A stretch of DNA of 64,000 nucleotides from Rhynchospora pubera (GCA_028095005.1 CM051461.1:47418812-47482811), one strand, 5' to 3'. Numbered from the stretch's first letter, positions 1 to 12,243 are shown. Numbers and translations: made by a program. The notes: generated by a model from the sequence alone, not told the origin.

Positions 1-1624
1 ATATTAGCAGGAACACTAATATTCCATACAAGACTGTCGTGTTGATTAAAAGTACGTTGTAGTTCTGTAAACGTTGATAAAGGATTATCATTTAATAACA
101 CGAGTATATGAAAAGTTTCATATATTGAACAGACCTAATTGATAAAAATATTATATGGATTGTGTTTGTGTCATTAATATTTTTATCGTGTCATTAATTC
201 TAAGATTGATATGATATATTTTCACATAAGAAATATGCAACGTGATTATTACTTAAAGCCATTTGAAGCTTGTGGTGATAAAAGTAATAGTTCTTTGTAT
301 ATAACTTGTGTAGGATGGAAATATATATGTCAATAGCTAATTGCCACTCATGAATTGAGGAATGATATTATAAAGGGCCCCTTGGTAAAGTAAGATTATA
401 AATGGATCCAATATAACTGAAGTGCAGTTATAATTATATAATCATACTTATTGGAGACCAAGAAAAGATTATAATACGAAGATGACACAACCCTACTTTG
501 TATAATAATCATAATATCATATGGCAAGGAATAGACACAAGTAATGTTAATAGCATTACTAGAAGGATCGTGTTTCGTAAAAGGATTTGCTAAACATCTA
601 TATTATTTGGGTAGCTGTAATGTATGCTAGAGTACCGCTTACAGTTTATGGAATAAAATGTTTTATTCCATTGCCAACATAATCTTGATCCTCAATATAG
701 GTCACACCAACTGAATGGGAAACAAGAAATATATTTTCTATGTACAAGGTTTCATGTTGTATGAAACAAAGTGTACAAATAGAAAATTATATCACATGAC
801 GTGATTAACTAGCAAGGAATAAATTTATTGATATGTGAATATTATGAGTATAATATGTGTTTCACATACTATAATAATATATGAATATTATTATAGAGTG
901 CATAAATTTATTTAAAGCCCAAGCCCAATTATCTTAACAAATGAAGAGAGAAAGAAGGCTTTAAATTCGGGTCAGAATTTGAGCCAACTTTAAACTGACA
1001 ATTAGTATAGCAAATGATAACCAAATTGGACAAATGATATATGAAAATTATAGCCCTGGAAGTGTAGAATCCAATGGTTCAAGTTTCATGTCGTTTGGAG
1101 TTTCCTATAAAGAGGTATCATTATTTTAGTGCTGAAACGTCAGAAATTAAAGTGCTGTTTTAATTTCTGATTAATGGCTTTAATTGCTATACGAATTTGA
1201 AAGGTTTATTCTGATGTTTTAAAGGTAAAACAGATCAGAAATTGTGGATACAAGTAAGTCTTCATGTGTTGAAGCTTTGGCTTTCTCATCCTCTAAATAT
1301 TTGTTAAAATATTCTATCGATTAAGCAATCGATCAAGACACGGGTGGTGGAGCTAGGTGTTGACGGGGAATTCGCTAGCACGGATTCAACTGTCATTCTT
1401 GTTTCGGATTCAAGGTGAACCGAAGAGGAATAAAGCTTCGTTAGAAACCATAGGTATGGCTCAACAATCCTTCTTATAGGAATATATGTGATTGTGATGC
1501 AAATATAATATAGGAAAGTTAGCGATAATAAGAACGATCTTAGATGTTATCGGTTAATAAAATTTTTAAAATTACCCGATTCGCATCATGAAATCCTTCA
1601 GTACAAACTACAGAGGCAGGTAAT
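1..1624. other. AT-rich stretch without a gene; possible decayed LTR sequence
   Basis: No reading frame or known domain is visible. The segment from about 900 to 1600 has the feel of a retrotransposon LTR: a repeated 'aagccc' stretch near 915, then a moderately GC-richer part ending in 'catgaaatccttca' near 1600. I could not find matching LTR ends, a primer-binding site or a target duplication, so this is only a suggestion. Confidence 0.25.
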
Positions 1625-1893
1625 TAGGCCTGCTTAATGTTGTACGGAATGAGCCATTCCGTTTCAACAACGGTATACACTCGAACGATTCGTTATTCGT
1701 TCTGTTTGCAACAGAATTGAAGAAACGTAGCTGAACGACTCAATTTACATTGTATTTCACACAACGGTATGCCGAAATCCATTCTGTTTACCATTCCATT
1801 TTAGAAACGTATGTTGTAAAGTGTTTCGTTACTCATTCTGTTTGGACGGAACGTCTACGGAAAACGAGTGACGATATGCCGTCGGCACCCCTA
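1625..1893. mobile_element. hAT-type MITE, CGTTCC-rich family
   Basis: A 269-bp insertion starts TAGGCCTG and ends CACCCCTA (imperfect inverted ends). It is flanked by an 8-bp direct repeat with one mismatch: CAGGTAAT on the left (1617-1624) and CAGGCAAT on the right (1894-1901). The body repeats CGTTCC/GGAACG-like motifs in both orientations, as in the copies at 18552, 26979 and 53502. An 8-bp target duplication with a TAGGGGTG-like end is typical of the hAT superfamily. It has no coding capacity and is probably an old copy, given the decayed left end. Confidence 0.7.
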
Positions 1894-2009
1894 CAGGCAA
1901 TATTGGACAACCTGGTTTAGTAGGTTCCTGAAGTGAGACAGGTGGCGCCACTACAGCCTGTACAACATCTGAAGAAGCCATGAAGTTTCCAAAATATCTT
2001 TCGTGAGTT

Positions 2010-2051
2010 GGTATTTTACGGGACTTAGGGGGTATTTTACGGGACTTAGGG
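2010..2051. repeat. 21-bp tandem duplication (2 copies)
   Basis: A 21-bp unit beginning GGTATTTTACGG occurs twice back to back, at 2010-2030 and 2031-2051, without differences. The Tourist-like element starts at the end of the second copy. Confidence 0.85.
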
Positions 2052-2422
2052 GCTTTTGGATCACCTAAGAATAAAATGATAATTATTATAAAAAATATTA
2101 TTTCTAAACGATCAAGAATAATTTCTTTTTTAAATCTAAAGTATTATTTTTTAAGTGGTCTAATATTTGGAATAATTTGTTATTCATAGAATGTATGGAT
2201 CATCTTTTTAATCTGGATTAAAATGTGATCTCAATAACTTCTCAAGGCTCATTAAGAAGATATTCAAAAGACATTAGGAATTAAAAATTATTCGAATATT
2301 GGACCAGTTAAATATAATATTCTAGATCACAAAAAAATTAATTCTTGATCATTTAAGAATAATATTTTTTTACTCCAAATAATTAATCCTAATTTTATTC
2401 TTTAACGATCCAAACGCATCCT
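2049..2422. mobile_element. Tourist-like MITE (PIF/Harbinger type)
   Basis: The ends are GGGGCTTTTGGATCACC on the left and the complement of GGATGCGTTTGGATCG on the right. TTA stands next to each end (2046-2048 and 2423-2425), as expected for PIF/Harbinger. The interior is AT-rich and has no reading frame. The same 'CGTTTGGATC..TTAGGAAT' terminal theme recurs at 5308, 18839, 20470, 23555, 29451, 29813 and 42937. Confidence 0.6.
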
Positions 2423-3057
2423 TTAATAGTTTTTTTTTTTGGAAAAACAAAATGTAGAAAATTTATTTTTGAGCAATTTTATAGTTGCTGCTAAAATTTC
2501 CCATATGTCTGCCGTGCTGCTAGATAGTCTTCATTAGTGTACCTTAGTCTATTGGATTAATTAAAAAAATCAGACATATTTCCTTTAGTATGGATACCTT
2601 ATTCTGGCATAAACAAATGTAGTTATGACATTTTTGCAAATATATATATATACCCAGCTAATCCACTAGAAATCAGTCAAACCAATTCTTTATAGGTTCA
2701 ATATATTGAATAAGAACTTGACAAGACAAGTTGAAACTAAATTTGATTGTAAATTTGTTTGGAGTTTGCACAGAGTTAAACTTCTAGTACAGGAAAAAAA
2801 ATTCATGTTTACATTGTACAGAATTTATGCTGATGAGATAATAAAATCGTAGCTAACATGGGTTGCAGTCTTTTGGTTAAAATTGCTTGTACATTATTCC
2901 CCAAATTTATTAATGTATAGAAACAATCATTAAAACGAATGCGTATAAAAGTAACACAAATTGCCACAGTACAGTTATCAACCCTTTTTATTTTCACTAG
3001 GGTAAGACATCGAGCTTCGCTCGATATATGAGTTCGTAATAAATTTAAATTTTAATT

Positions 3058-3094
<37 letters not shown>
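2423..3094. other. Intergenic AT-rich DNA with (TA)n at 3058-3094
   Basis: No gene is visible. The stretch ends in a (TA)n microsatellite that forms the left flank of the following foldback MITE. Confidence 0.6.
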
Positions 3095-3097
<3 letters not shown>

Positions 3098-3499
3098 AGT
3101 TTAATACGCACTATAATGCATAGGGAGTTCTATGCACCACGAACTTTTTTGGAGGTTTTTTGTAAATTGACAAATCTAATTTAACCAATCTAATCTACAT
3201 ATTGAAATCTTAGCGAACCAAATTTCATAATTTTTGAGATTTTATCACTATTTTTTTCGATTTTTTAAAACTTGTCATTTTTGACATGTTGTAAATAGTA
3301 GTTTGTTTCCAAAAATAACAGGTTTTAAAAGATTCGAAAAAACAGTAATAAAATCACAAAAATTGTGAAATTTGATTTTCTATGAGATTTCAATATGTAG
3401 ATTAGATTGGTTAAATTAGATTTGTCAATTTACAAAAATACCCCAAAAAAATCGCGGTGCATAAAACTCCTTATGCACTATAGTGCATATTAAACTTTA
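3095..3499. mobile_element. Foldback MITE, family A (copy 1)
   Basis: The left arm beginning GAAAGTTTAATACGCAC is the near-complement of the right arm ending GTGCATATTAAACTT. The complementarity continues through most of both halves, so a single strand could fold into a long hairpin of about 200 bp. It sits inside TA repeats. A second copy lies at 26257..26668 (terminal and internal arms clearly alike). No coding capacity. Confidence 0.75.
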
Positions 3500-3514
3500 T
3501 ATATATATATATAT

Positions 3515-3720
3515 AGTAAATCAATTGTTAACCATGATGCATAGAGGGCTCCGTGCACTATAACCGTTTGATCGGTGATTTTGCAAATTGACAAATCTAA
3601 ATTAACAAAAATCGATATATAGATTGGGTTGGTTATTAGAATTGACAATTTGTGAAACCACCGACCAAAACAATCATGGTGCATGAAAGCTTATTTGAAC
3701 CATGGTTCACAATAGATTTA

Positions 3721-3722
<2 letters not shown>
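3515..3722. mobile_element. Short inverted-repeat element
   Basis: The left end AGTAAATCAATTGTTAACC pairs with the right end GGTTCACAATAGATTTACT. The next stretch (tgcatagagggc / gcatgaaagct) recalls family A. About 208 bp long, non-coding, between TA and CT simple repeats. Confidence 0.6.
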
Positions 3723-3793
<71 letters not shown>

Positions 3794-3794
3794 T
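3719..3794. repeat. Palindromic simple-sequence block (CT)n(AT)n(AG)n
   Basis: A run of CT dinucleotides is followed by a short AT run and then AG dinucleotides. The left CT arm is the complement of the right AG arm, so the block can form a hairpin of about 35 bp. It joins the ends of two MITEs. Confidence 0.85.
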
Positions 3795-4173
3795 TGGCTA
3801 AAGTATACTCTAGCATACGGATCAAACCTGTATGCTAGATTCGTTTCTCAAAATCTAAAATTCAAACAGTCGATCCAAACCGTTCAAGTTGTTCTCCATG
3901 TAAAAATATCCTTCAAGACCAAATTTTATATTTTTTCAAATTTTTTTTGCTATATATTATGCTATTTTCAAATTGAATGGTCAGAAATACTCCTTTACAA
4001 TTCCTTTATAGTGTTTTTTTAAAATAGCATAATATATAGTAAAAAAATTTGAAAAAATATAAATTTTGGTTTCCTAGGAGATTTCAATATGGAGAACAAT
4101 TTGAAAGATTCGGATCGACTGTATGCATTTTAGATTTTGAGAAAATACTCCAGCATACATATGGTAAGAATTT
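3795..4173. mobile_element. Foldback MITE, family B
   Basis: The left arm (TACTCTAGCATACGG..., then TCTCAAAATCTAAAATTC) and the right arm (its complement near 4125-4165, with TACTCCAGCATACATATGG at the end) form a long imperfect hairpin. The internal phrase 'cagtcgatcc(a/g)aac' appears inverted at 3870 and 4110. No coding capacity, and no convincing target duplication was resolved. Confidence 0.6.
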
Positions 4174-5307
4174 TTATTTAAATATATTACTTAGTTATTT
4201 TATATTTTGATTTTAATTCAAGTTTTATGGGCTTATTTTTTTCGTTTATGTTAAGAAATTTATAAATTTGTTGATGTATTTTTTATTGAATAAATAATTT
4301 AGAAAGTTTATTAATTATTTATGGAATATAAAGGAGCTATTTATAAAATGAATGAATGAAAGAATGTGATACAATTTCTATAATAATATTTTCCGTTTCA
4401 ACAAATGTAATAATCCATTAATGTTGATTCTAAAAGGGACATTATCATTACCAGCGGTATTTAAATTTCAGCATTAATAGATTAGTAAATAGCTGCTCAA
4501 TTAAGAGGTAATATTGACAGTTTTTTTGTAAAATAGCAGAGAACCAAGAGACATGTTAATATGCAAAATAGCGCTATGATGGCTCATGATAGTAGGTATT
4601 TGATAAGCTGCTTGTCTTCTTGGCTTTACATGATAAAAGCTGATCCTGCAAATCTCTGGTAAAACTGCTCATACCCATCCTCCAACAAAACTCCGTGGTG
4701 TATCTTGAGGTGACATGATATTGTTTGTTGCAAGATTATGACTTGTGAAAATTTCAACCGTTTAGTGAAAGCAATTGGCCCTCCTGCCTAAAATTCTTGC
4801 ATCTCTTGCGATATTTCATTCCCTGGTAGATTGTAGTTGATACTTGGTGCTATAAAATAGTAATTAGTAATTATATTTTCATAGTAAGTAAGCAGTTTTA
4901 TAGAAATAAAAATTCATGAATAAAAATCAAACTCTAATTTATGGTATTCTATGGGACACTACTGAAGTACATAGTGTACATTTTATTTTTGATACCATAC
5001 TTATTGGGATGGTACATATGCAGTAGTTTCTTGTCATTGGGCAATGTAAAAAAAGTAAACAAATACCCTCACCTTCATATCTAAAAAAATATATGTTTAG
5101 AGAATAAAGCGACCTCTCTAAATGCCAATTGGTACCAGTATGATACCGGTATAAATATAAAAAAAAACAAAACATATGAATATGTAAATTGCGTTATAAT
5201 GGCTCACGATAGTAGGTATCTGATAAGTTGCTTTTCTTCCTGGCTTACATGGGAAAAGCTTATCCTGCGACATGTTTTCCGACTAAAGCAACCTCTCTAA
5301 AAAGCCA
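4174..5307. repeat. Non-coding stretch with a dispersed direct repeat of about 100 bp
   Basis: Two diverged direct copies lie at about 4553-4660 and 5173-5285, sharing 'atggctca(t/c)gatagtaggtat' followed by 'tgataag(c/t)tgctt'. A weaker third piece is at about 5495-5582. The minus-strand translation of 4560-4780 shows short open pieces but no domain I recognise. It may be remnants of an unidentified element. Confidence 0.45.
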
Positions 5308-5480
5308 GGCTGGTCCTCTCTGAGGAATTTGGGAAATTTGGGGAACTTCATCTTCCTACCATAAATTTATTATAAACAATCCAAACTCTTCACAAAATTA
5401 CACACTTTCCAATAAATTTATTCATAGGAATTGCAACTTCTCTAAATTCTCCAAATTCCTAAGCGATCCAAACGACCCCA
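5308..5480. mobile_element. Tourist-like MITE, left end decayed
   Basis: The interior ('cataaatttattataaacaatcc', then 'cacaaaattacacactt') closely matches the intact element at 20470..20637. The right end AAGCGATCCAAACGACCCC is preserved. The left end has lost the canonical GGGGCCGTTTGGATC but keeps a related 'ctgaggaatttgg'. Confidence 0.6.
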
Positions 5481-7627
5481 AAGAGAATTTTTTTTCTTGG
5501 CTTACTTCAGAACATCTGATAAGCTGTTTTTCTTCAACCTTCTCGACTTACTTGTGCATCCTGATGCAATTTGAAAATGTCAATCCAACAATGGAATGGG
5601 AAACATTTTGATTTCAATTTATAAACTATTGAAATTCTAAATCAAGCATATTCTTCTGGTAGATAATGCTCAGTAATCGTTAAAACGAAAGCAAGCATTA
5701 GGAGCACTACTACACTATTTATTTGATCCTAATAATCTTTACTATCGATAAAAAAATATTTCCAATATTCTTATTCTAAAGTGACTACAAATATATTCTT
5801 CATTACTATACATGTATGTTTTTTAATTTGATTATACATCTATTTTTTTGACATATTTTTTAGTTTCTAGCCCATTTTACTCCTCAAATTGAAACCTAAT
5901 ATCAGTCTTATCCTTCTTTTTTTTTTTGACTTAAGTAAATCAAGCTTTGAAGGCCAGCACCCACTCCTTACCGGTTACCACCCTGCCCTAGGCTTCTTTC
6001 ATTTCCTCATATTTCTTTCCATTGTTAATTAGTACATATACCTTTATCAAGCTTAGAAGGCCAGCACCCACTCCTTACCAGTTACCACCCAACCCTAGGC
6101 TTATTTCTTTTCCTCATGTTTCTTTCCATTGTTATTAATACATATACCTTTATCGATTTTTCAACTTTAGTCGGGTACTGTTAATTTATAACTAACTAAT
6201 TGATCCCCCTAAACTATCTACTTTTTCCTAAATCCAAACCCAGAACTCGTAATCGAATTTTTAGAGTTCAGATGTCTAATTGGTTTGTACTAAGTAAAAA
6301 GCTACATAAAAATATGAGTCACATTAGCCCCATTATCGGTACAACCACAACCTATCTAAATGTCTTTAGAAAATAGTAATTAATAGATTTCTTGAAAAGA
6401 AGGATTTCCAAAGGACTCGACAAAAAAGACAAAAATTTGGCAAAAAAAATTTAATTAAACTATATACTTGAAGATAACAGAAAAAAAAAACTTCACAAAC
6501 TTGCAATTTGTGCATCTCTCATGGATTGCGAGAAGAGCTCTCCAACTGTAAAATTGTAGAAATAAATTCACAAAAGTAACAAATCAAATAAATAAAATAA
6601 TCTGGAGTTGAATATACAAAATCAAACCTCAGGTATTAATTCCTATTTGTAGACACAAACATTTGAAAATTTGCCTAAGGGAATTTAAAAAGTGATGTAG
6701 TGTATTTTTATTTGTAGACACCATTAATATATATAGATGGACGAAATGGAATGATGATGCAATTGAAGTGACTGCTTTCTTTCCACAGGTATTAACCAAA
6801 GCGGAAGCAATGAAAGTTAGGCATGAAAGGTAACGCCTTTTAGAATTTTGAAAATCATTCAATGAGCAGTTACGAAACATAATTTAGACTGGAACAATAC
6901 AATTATTGATAACAATGAACTTTACAAATTTGAAAATAAACCTCAATTCCAATAGCTTTCTCCCATTCAAACGTACAATAGACATGGTTATTATTTATTT
7001 AAGTAAGTCTAATGGCTCTATGGATTCCTGACAAAATGGTAACAGATAAAATAGTAACAAAAAAAATAATATATAGCACAAAATAGCAATGCATCGCAAT
7101 CGATTAAAAAACATTGGATAACGCAGTAGTTGAAGGAGACAAAGGAGAAAGGGAACACAATAGAGGTCAGCGATTTTGCCAGTTGACAGGGAACACAGTA
7201 GAGGTCAGCGATACGAAGGCGAGAGGAAACCAAGGTGAGGCATATGGAGGAGATGCGATGGAGAGAAGCCCAGTCGAGAGGAGACGAAGGTGAGAGCTTT
7301 CGAGGAAAGCTAGGTCAGACAGACCGAGGAGAGAGGCGAGCAGACATGGGAAAGAGGCGGCGGTAGAGAGGAAAATGGAGGTGGAGAAGAAAAATAGTCT
7401 AATAAAGAAAAAAAATATGCACAGATATCTCTACAACTCATAGTGTAACGGGTCATTTGTTGTGGATAATATAATAGATCTAAATCCGGTACATAATAAT
7501 AAATAATAGCTACACGATGGAACAAAAGAAATATAAAAGGCCAGCCGTACGTCAGATGCCGTGTCGGGCGGAAAAATAAAAAAAATTCAAAGACACCCAC
7601 GAGTTTTTATTTATAATACTGATGTAT
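5481..7627. other. Intergenic DNA downstream of the LRR receptor kinase
   Basis: I see no gene. There is a clear tandem duplication at 5941-6154. The segment 6600-6880 has a modest minus-strand open frame without recognisable motifs. The segment 7130-7400 is purine-rich (GAGAGG/GAGGAG runs), and on the minus strand gives a pyrimidine-rich leader-like sequence. Confidence 0.5.
5941..6154. repeat. 107-bp tandem duplication (2 copies)
   Basis: The unit starting CAAGCTT(T/A)GAAGGCCAGC is present at 5941-6047 and again at 6048-6154, with a few substitutions and small indels. No mobile-element ends are seen. Confidence 0.85.
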
Positions 7628-10600
7628 CTATGATGTGAGTAGCTTATTTAATGCTGAGTTCAATTGCTTGACAGCATCTTTGATAGTAATGCGATCTTTA
7701 GGCGACTCTTTGGAGCAAAAAAGCGCACATTGAATCACTGAAAGCAAGTAGCCAAAAGCATTCTCTGATGAAAATGTACTGGCTTCCACATCGGCTCCTG
7801 AGAACAATCTCGTATCAACTATTTCCATAATTTCTTCAGGAAATGCCATCTCTATGTGCTTGTGAAGGCTGATGCCATCTCTTAATCTCTCATCTGTGGG
7901 GCTCACACCGGTGAACAGCTCAAGTAGAAGAATGCCATAGCTATATACATCTCCTTCCACCGATGGCCGGCCACCCATTCCATATTCTAAAGCATAAAAA
8001 TTTATTAGTTCTTTAATAAACATACTGTATTTTATTTAACTTCAAATTTCAGTTTATGCGGCCATTTATATATTTGAGTATAATTTTTTTTAATTACATA
8101 ACCTTAGTTGACAGACCAAATTAATAGAAATAACTCAAAATAATAATAAATATTTTAGTACAAATGAAGTAAAAATCTTTTTTTTTCCCCCTTTCGCCTT
8201 GATGGTAGAACAAATTTCCCCTATGGTTTCTTTAAAACCTCAAACAAAGTAGATTCAATAGTTGTTTAAGTAGAGAACCATGAAAATTCACTTCAACAAT
8301 CAACAAATTCATACCTGGAGGAATATAGCCAATAGAACCTTTAATTCCACCCGTACTCGTTAATGGTTGAGAAGAAACGATATCAGTTTCAACTAAAAAT
8401 TTAGCCAATCCAAAATCACCTACATGTGCAATCATGTCATCATCCAGAAGTACATTACTAGGTTTGAGATCGCAATGCACAATTGGTGTGGGTCCATGGT
8501 AGTGAAGATACTCTAACGCTGTCGCCACATCAATTGCAATGCTCAATCTCTGGTTAAGATTGAGGCTTCTGACTGGTGGATCAATACATATATTTGTGTC
8601 TGCATGCAGCCATGTTGCTAAGTCACCATTTGGCATGAACTCATAAACCAAGGCCTTGAAATCATTCCCATGCTGGTCTATGCTAGAACATGAACTAAGC
8701 ACTTTAATGAGATTTCTGTGTCTCACACTTCTTAATGCCTCACATTCGGAAAAGAAACTTCTCAAAGCACCATGTTTCTCAAGGTGTAGCACCTTAACTG
8801 CAATAGTCGTCACATTCTCAAAGATCATGATAGCTTTATATACTGTTCCAAATGTGCCTCTCCCAATTAGATTCTTTGAAGCGAAATTTTCAGTAGCTCT
8901 AACAAGGTCATAGTAAGAAATATTTCTCAACTCGAATTTGAAAGCTCTATCAGTGTGTGTGTTGTTTCTAGGCCTCTTTTTAAGATAACATATAACTAAC
9001 AAGTACAAACCTATGGTTAGGCAAATGCAAGAACCGACAACCAAAATTATAAGAATAATTTTTCCATGATGATTGTGTCTCTGTGATGGAAATTGTGAAA
9101 TGCAATGTTTCAAGTGCAATTCCGGTACTCCTCCACAAAGCTTAGGATTTCCTCTTACATCTATGCCACTCATGTTATTGAATATACCTTCTTTTGGTAA
9201 TTCTCCCTCAAAATTATTAAAGGAAATATTCAAATACCGTAGGTTCATTATACCCATAAACTCAGGTACTTGGCCAGAAAAAGAATTTTTTGAAATATCA
9301 AGTTCTTGTAACCCTCTCAAGTTACTTAGGGACAATGGAATTACTCCTCCAAACATATTTCTGTCAAGAAAAAGGGATTGAAGTACCTGGCATCCATCAA
9401 TTGTGTTTGGAATCTTTCCATATAATTTGTTATTTGAGAGCCGAATTGATTGCAGGTTTTTGAGTTTACCAATTTCTGATGGCAACAAACCGGTCAAATG
9501 ATTGTATGACAGATCAAGAATGATAGAAAGAGGAAGGAACATAATTTCTTTAGGGATTTTACCACTTAACACATTACTTGAAAGGTTTAAGAACACTAAT
9601 GCTTGCATATTAGTCAATTCTAATGGTATACTCCCTTCTAATGAATTATCATTTAGATATAGATATTCCATTTTGGTCAAATTAGCAAAAGTAGATGGTA
9701 TCTTTCCTTTAATCATGTTATTTGAGAGAACGAACCGTTCTAATTTAGAAAGATTTCCAATTTCTTCTGGAATGGTACCATTGAGAAGCATGTTGCCCAA
9801 AAGAAGGGTGTTTAGGTTAGTAAGCTTTCCTATATTTGTTGGTATTTTTCCTGATATCGGATTGCCAGACAATGCAAGTTCAAGAAGGCTAGTAGAAAGG
9901 TTTCCAATAGAACTAGGTAATGTTCCTTGGAGTTTGTTGTAGTCAAGATATAGCTCTTGCAAGGATGTACAATTGGACATAGCATCAAGGAAGATCCAAT
10001 CTTCACAGCCCTTGGCCTCTAATTTATTTGAACCAATATTAACAACCTGGAGATCTTTTAAGAATCCAATGGTAGATGGTATTGTGCCACTAAAAAAATT
10101 GTAATTCAAACCAAGGTTCGTAAGGGCTGAACAATTGGATATGAATTGTGGGATATGTCCGTTGAGTTGATTGTCATATACTAGTAGATACCGCAGATTT
10201 GGAAAAACATCACACATATTAAATGGGAGTGTACCCTCAAGTCGGTTAAATGAAAGACCCAGGTTGACCATTGTTGATATATTAAAAAGGGAGTGTGGTA
10301 TTTCACCCGAAATGTTGTTACTGGTAATACGAAAAGACCAAAGCTTTTGAAGCTTCCCAAGAGTAGCCGGGATGAAACCACTTATCCTATTTTGACCAAG
10401 ATCCACGATTTCAATTTTGTTGAGATTACTCAAGGCAGACGGTATGGTGCCACTTAAACTATTTTGGTAGAGACTGAGATGTAATAAGTTAGTAAGATTG
10501 CCAAAAGTGCATGGAATATGACCATGAAAATTATTCTGGTCAAAATAAAAATATTCTAATTTATTAAGGTTACTTAAGGCAGGTGGAATAAAACCACTGA

Positions 10601-11366
10601 AGCTATTTTGGTACACATAAAAATTTAATAGACTAGTAAGATTGCCTAGGCTATCTGGAATGTGACCATCGAAATCATTTTGATCAAGATAAAGATACAT
10701 TAGACTACTAAGGTTTCCTAAGGTGGAAGGAATGGTTCCTGTGAGATTGTTCACATGTAGTCCCAAGATCCGGAGTTGAGGGATATACCCGAACTCCAAT
10801 GGTATGGCTCCTGTAAGGAAATTATTTCCAAGATGGATTATTTTAAGTTTTTTGCATTGCACTAAATTAGGTGGGATGGTTCCACAAAGGGTATTGTGAC
10901 GTAATTGAATAACTTGCAGATTGGAACAATTACCAATAGTAGACGGTATAATACCCTCAATAAAGTTCACGCTCAAATTGAGGAACCGTAGCCTATTCAA
11001 GTATCCGATCTCAACAGGGATGATTCCATGAAATTGGTTGTCAGAGAGACTTATTCTTTGAAGAAAGGTGAGGTTTGCTAAGGAAGGAGATATCGAACCT
11101 GTCAATTGTTTGGAGTCGAGAACAAGAGCAGTCACTCGATCTGGATGGTGCTTACCACACAAGACCCCTTGCCATTGACAGTGGTGGAGTGACTCGTTCC
11201 ATAATGACAACACTCCAAATGGATCACTTGATATTTGAGACTTGAACGACAGAAGTGCAGATAGATCAGTTTTGCTAGTGGTAATTATTACTTTGGCAGC
11301 AACATGAGGAAACGAGAATAAACACAAAAGGACGTGAATAGCAAGCAAGTGGTTACAAAGTTCCAT
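7628..11366 (-). CDS. LRR receptor-like kinase, Xa21/EFR (LRR-XII) type, intact, 2 exons
   Basis: The exons are 8315..11366 and 7628..7986. The intron 7987..8314 starts gtat and ends ttag. The joined frame gives 1136 aa and restores YIPPEYGMGG across the junction. Domains in order: signal peptide about 1-24; LRR N-terminal cap with the Cys pair near 63/70; roughly 25 24-residue LRRs about 75-735; paired cysteines 744/755; transmembrane segment about 770-795; kinase about 830-1130. Visible residues: glycine loop GRGTFG (835-840), Lys858 (AVK), catalytic HCD with Asp966, DFG at 984-986. The HCD motif lacks Arg before the catalytic Asp, so this is a non-RD kinase, a feature of pattern-recognition immune receptors. 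The one-intron structure and length fit LRR-XII. A role in perceiving extracellular ligands at the plasma membrane is inferred from the family; the ligand is unknown. The ATG at 11366 is chosen because a hydrophobic signal peptide follows at once. Confidence 0.93.
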
Positions 11367-11420
11367 GTTTGCGGTGAGAGTGTACGAGTACGATGGGTTT
11401 ATCTTTTAGGAAGTGTTCCT

Positions 11421-11427
11421 TTTTATA
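11421..11427 (-). promoter_or_regulatory. Possible TATA box of the LRR-XII kinase
   Basis: TATAAAA on the minus strand lies 55 bp upstream of the ATG at 11366. The spacing would leave a very short 5' leader, so it is only a candidate. Confidence 0.35.
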
Positions 11428-11590
11428 ATTGGAAGGGACACAAATGCATTGGTTTGGGGTGGGGGGGATACAAATTCTCTAATGAATGCTGTCCTACTTT
11501 GGTGTCATAGATGATAACATGCACGCTTTAAACTTCTGACATCACGCCATCAGCGCCATATACGGTATATTGTCACTCTTTTTTATATAC

Positions 11591-11618
<28 letters not shown>
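11428..11618. other. Upstream region of the LRR-XII kinase
   Basis: This contains a G-run near 11460 and a (TA)n microsatellite at about 11590-11618. No further element is recognised. Confidence 0.5.
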
Positions 11619-11622
<4 letters not shown>

Positions 11623-12205
11623 TTTTGCTACGGTGAGTTGCAACCAGGGGCGGAGCCAATAGGGGTGCGGGCAAGGGCTGTTGCACCCCCTGTGATTTCA
11701 GATTTTAGTGTATTAGTATTACTAATCTTTGTAATATTGTATAGAAATTAAGCAATTTGCCCCCCCGGTCATTAAAAATTGTATTTTTGCCCCCCTAGAC
11801 TATTATTTCTAGCTCCGCCCCTGGTTGCAACTCACCAAAGCGTCCGTGAGTCGCGCTCAAAATTCCGAAATTAAGTTCAAAACGACCGATCCAAACCGTT
11901 TAATACGATCTTCCTATTGAAATCTCCATGCAGACCAAATTTTATATTTTTTCGAAATTTTTAAGTATTTTTTAGAAATTTTAGAAAATCATTAATCTAA
12001 TTAGTTCTGAACCGTTCAAAAACAGCAGTTTTTAAAAATCCGAAATAAATACTTCAAAATTTTGAAAAATTGTAAAATTTGGTCTGCATGGAGAATTCAA
12101 TAAGGAGATCGTATTAGACGGTTTGGATCGGTCGTTTTGAACTTAATTTTGAAATTTTGAGCGCGACTCACGGACGCTTTAGTGAGTTGCAACTCACCAT
12201 AGCAA

Positions 12206-12211
<6 letters not shown>
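11619..12211. mobile_element. Foldback MITE, family C, carrying a nested hAT
   Basis: The left arm TAGAGTTTTGCTACGGTGAG and the right arm ending CACCATAGCAAAACTA are complementary. The match continues inward over 'agcgtccgtgagtcgcgctcaaaatt' and 'gatccaaaccgt' in both arms, giving a hairpin of more than 150 bp. It is flanked by TA repeats like family A. The left arm is split by a 179-bp hAT MITE at 11645-11823. Confidence 0.75.
11645..11823. mobile_element. hAT-type MITE, CAGGGGCGGAGC family, nested
   Basis: Terminal inverted repeats are CAGGGGCGGAGC and GCTCCGCCCCTG. The 8-bp target duplication GTTGCAAC is exact on both sides (11637-11644 and 11824-11831) and is itself palindromic. The insertion interrupts the left arm of the surrounding foldback MITE. 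Non-coding. Confidence 0.88.

Positions 12212-12243
<32 letters not shown>

Noticed and set aside
1894..1981. Minus-strand frame MASSDVVQAVVAPPVSLQEP... as the start of a gag or other gene
   Set aside because: Only about 29 codons, then disrupted by the hAT element and by stops beyond it; no domain recognised.
9502..9942. 146-codon plus-strand frame opposite the LRR region
   Set aside because: A shadow of the leucine-rich-repeat periodicity on the other strand.
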